DNA of 64,000 nucleotides, taken from Caulobacter segnis ATCC 21756. GTDB taxonomy: Bacteria; Pseudomonadota; Alphaproteobacteria; Caulobacterales; Caulobacteraceae. The stretch covers positions 2,728,001 through 2,792,000 of the forward strand of contig NC_014100.1 of assembly GCF_000092285.1 (NCBI RefSeq), given 5' to 3'. Each line of letters opens with the position of its first letter. Positions within the stretch are counted from its first letter, which is position 1. The notes beneath the pieces were generated by a model, which was not told the DNA's origin, did no database searches, and saw only the letters and a list, made by a program, of their open reading frames with translations. The translations under genes and the position numbers were made by a program. This document shows positions 62,951-64,000 of this stretch, one piece after another.

Positions 62951-64000
62951 CGCTGTTCGCTGTGGAAGGTGCAGCTGGTTGCGGCAAGACCGTACGGTTG
63001 ATGAGAGAGGTCGAGGCAGCCCTCCAGGAAACGCCTTTGGACGAAGGGCAGCGGGTGCTCGCTGTCACGTTCATGCACGGGGCACGACGGCGCCTGCAGC
63101 AGAAGCTCAGTAGTATTGCCACCCTGCGCGGACGCCTTCATTGCGTGACGATCGACAGTTTTGCTCAGCGACTCGTGGCACGTTGGCGGGGTCGCGCGCA
63201 CGCACTCGGGTTCCCCCGGCCGCAAGCGGAGCAGTGGGATGCGTGCTGCGATCTTGCCGGCCTCCTACTTGAGCAAGCTGACGTTGCCCGCTGGGTCGCC
63301 GCGAGTTTCCCGATTATTCTGGTCGACGAGGCGCAAGATCTGAAGCCCCAGCGGCTGCGAATGATCACGGCGCTGACGCCTGCAGTCCGGCTGTTTATCG
63401 CGGCTGACGACTTCCAATGCCTCGATCAAACCCTAAGGCCAAACCCGACGGTCGCGTGGCTACGCAGTATATGCGAGCCGGTGGTGCTCGACCGAGTGCA
63501 TAGGACGAACGTCAACTCGCTGCTTGCCGCCGCTCGAGCCCTTCGAGCTGGTGAAGCGCCGGTAGCCGCAGGAGATTTTCGCATTTTCGCAGCGCGCGGT
63601 GCGCCCCTCGCTGCCGCGTCATTGGCAAACGCCATCGCTTGGCGACGTGGCGGTGGCGTGGCGGTGATTACGCCGGCGACAGCGGGTGGGTTTGCGAATG
63701 AGGTGATCCAACGGGTTTGCGCGGGCCCGATCGGACAGCGGCAAAACGGTCCCTATCGAATTGTCTGGGAACGATCCGAAGGTGACGCCTCCGACGCCAT
63801 CCTGGCTGGTCTTCACCTCAACGGCGCTACCGATCTTGCGGAAACCGTCGCCGCGCTCCGCGCTCTTCCAGATGCGGGTATCGGCCGCGCGGTCATAAAT
63901 CGCGTGCGGCGGCAGGCGGCAGCTGGCGGCGTAACACAGTTTGATCCGGCCGACGTCGCTCAACTCATTAGAAGGCAGGTGGCGCTCCAACGTCAGCATG
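62947..64000 (+). CDS. UvrD/Rep-like superfamily 1 helicase (GajB-like), cut by window edge
   Basis: About 351 codons of an SF1 helicase are present; the C-terminal motifs lie beyond the window. Visible motifs in order are Walker A VEGAAGCGKT (6-15), motif Ia VLAVTFMHGARRRLQQKL, TIDSFAQRL (motif Ic), motif II PIILVDEAQDL (about 121-131), motif III IAADDFQCLDQ and motif IV-like LDRVHRTN. The canonical UvrD Q-motif is not seen at the N-terminus, as in compact GajB proteins. It is translationally coupled (ATGA) to the OLD-family nuclease gene. In Gabija, GajB senses or unwinds DNA and partners GajA. Confidence 0.9.
   Translation, partial: MTLFAVEGAAGCGKTVRLMREVEAALQETPLDEGQRVLAVTFMHGARRRLQQKLSSIATLRGRLHCVTIDSFAQRLVARWRGRAHALGFPRPQAEQWDACCDLAGLLLEQADVARWVAASFPIILVDEAQDLKPQRLRMITALTPAVRLFIAADDFQCLDQTLRPNPTVAWLRSICEPVVLDRVHRTNVNSLLAAARALRAGEAPVAAGDFRIFAARGAPLAAASLANAIAWRRGGGVAVITPATAGGFANEVIQRVCAGPIGQRQNGPYRIVWERSEGDASDAILAGLHLNGATDLAETVAALRALPDAGIGRAVINRVRRQAAAGGVTQFDPADVAQLIRRQVALQRQH

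Overview
The window is high-GC DNA from an alphaproteobacterium, most likely a member of the Caulobacteraceae. The signs are the pervasive G/C third positions, TTG and GTG starts behind strong Shine-Dalgarno sites, Oar-like and classical TonB receptors, and a Czr-type efflux operon headed by a small Cys/His-rich protein. No rRNA, tRNA, CRISPR array, transposase or integrase was found. The mix of conjugation genes, metal resistance, catabolic genes and a phage-defence-like cassette looks like accessory DNA: a megaplasmid, an integrative conjugative element, or a chromosomal island.

Bases 1-8.9 kb (minus strand) are a tightly packed trbBCDEJ-K-LFGI mating-pair-formation operon (P-type type IV secretion). 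TrbI runs off the left edge. An MmcQ/YjbR-like gene lies upstream. No relaxase or TraG coupling protein is visible. Bases 9.5-14.3 kb hold an S1/P1 nuclease, two small unknown proteins and the aioBA arsenite oxidase genes.

Bases 14.4-37.1 kb are a metal island. It has a Czc/Czr-type RND operon (Co/Zn/Cd/Ni class), a copper P1B-ATPase, copCD, and a minus-strand copper operon (multicopper oxidase copA, outer-membrane copB, a CusF-like chaperone). This operon sits directly behind a CnrY-CnrX-CnrH-like anti-sigma/sensor/ECF-sigma cassette. A divergent CusCBA-type RND operon has a CusF domain fused to the end of CusB. An acyltransferase gene with one in-frame stop lies between copD and the CusF-like gene.

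Bases 37.2-50.3 kb look like one uptake-and-degradation unit. A minus-strand operon encodes a TonB receptor, carboxylesterase, acyl-CoA ligase, SDR dehydrogenase and thiolase. An MFS transporter, a TetR regulator and a second large TonB receptor complete it. Two near-palindromes sharing the half-site AACACTCACTCT lie in the two divergent promoter regions and are the likely TetR operators.

Bases 50.5-60.1 kb hold three regulator/enzyme pairs: HxlR with an SDR, LysR with an NmrA-like reductase, and a 947-residue winged-helix/NTPase/TPR regulator divergent from a DJ-1/PfpI, alpha/beta-hydrolase, ABM and metallo-hydrolase operon.

Bases 60.3-64.0 kb are the most intriguing. DNA visibly richer in A+T encodes a two-TM, coiled-coil, winged-helix protein. 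It is followed by an OLD-family ATPase-TOPRIM nuclease overlapping a UvrD-like helicase. The last two match the GajA/GajB (Gabija, class 2 OLD) arrangement, and the membrane winged-helix protein would be a candidate extra component. The helicase runs off the right edge.
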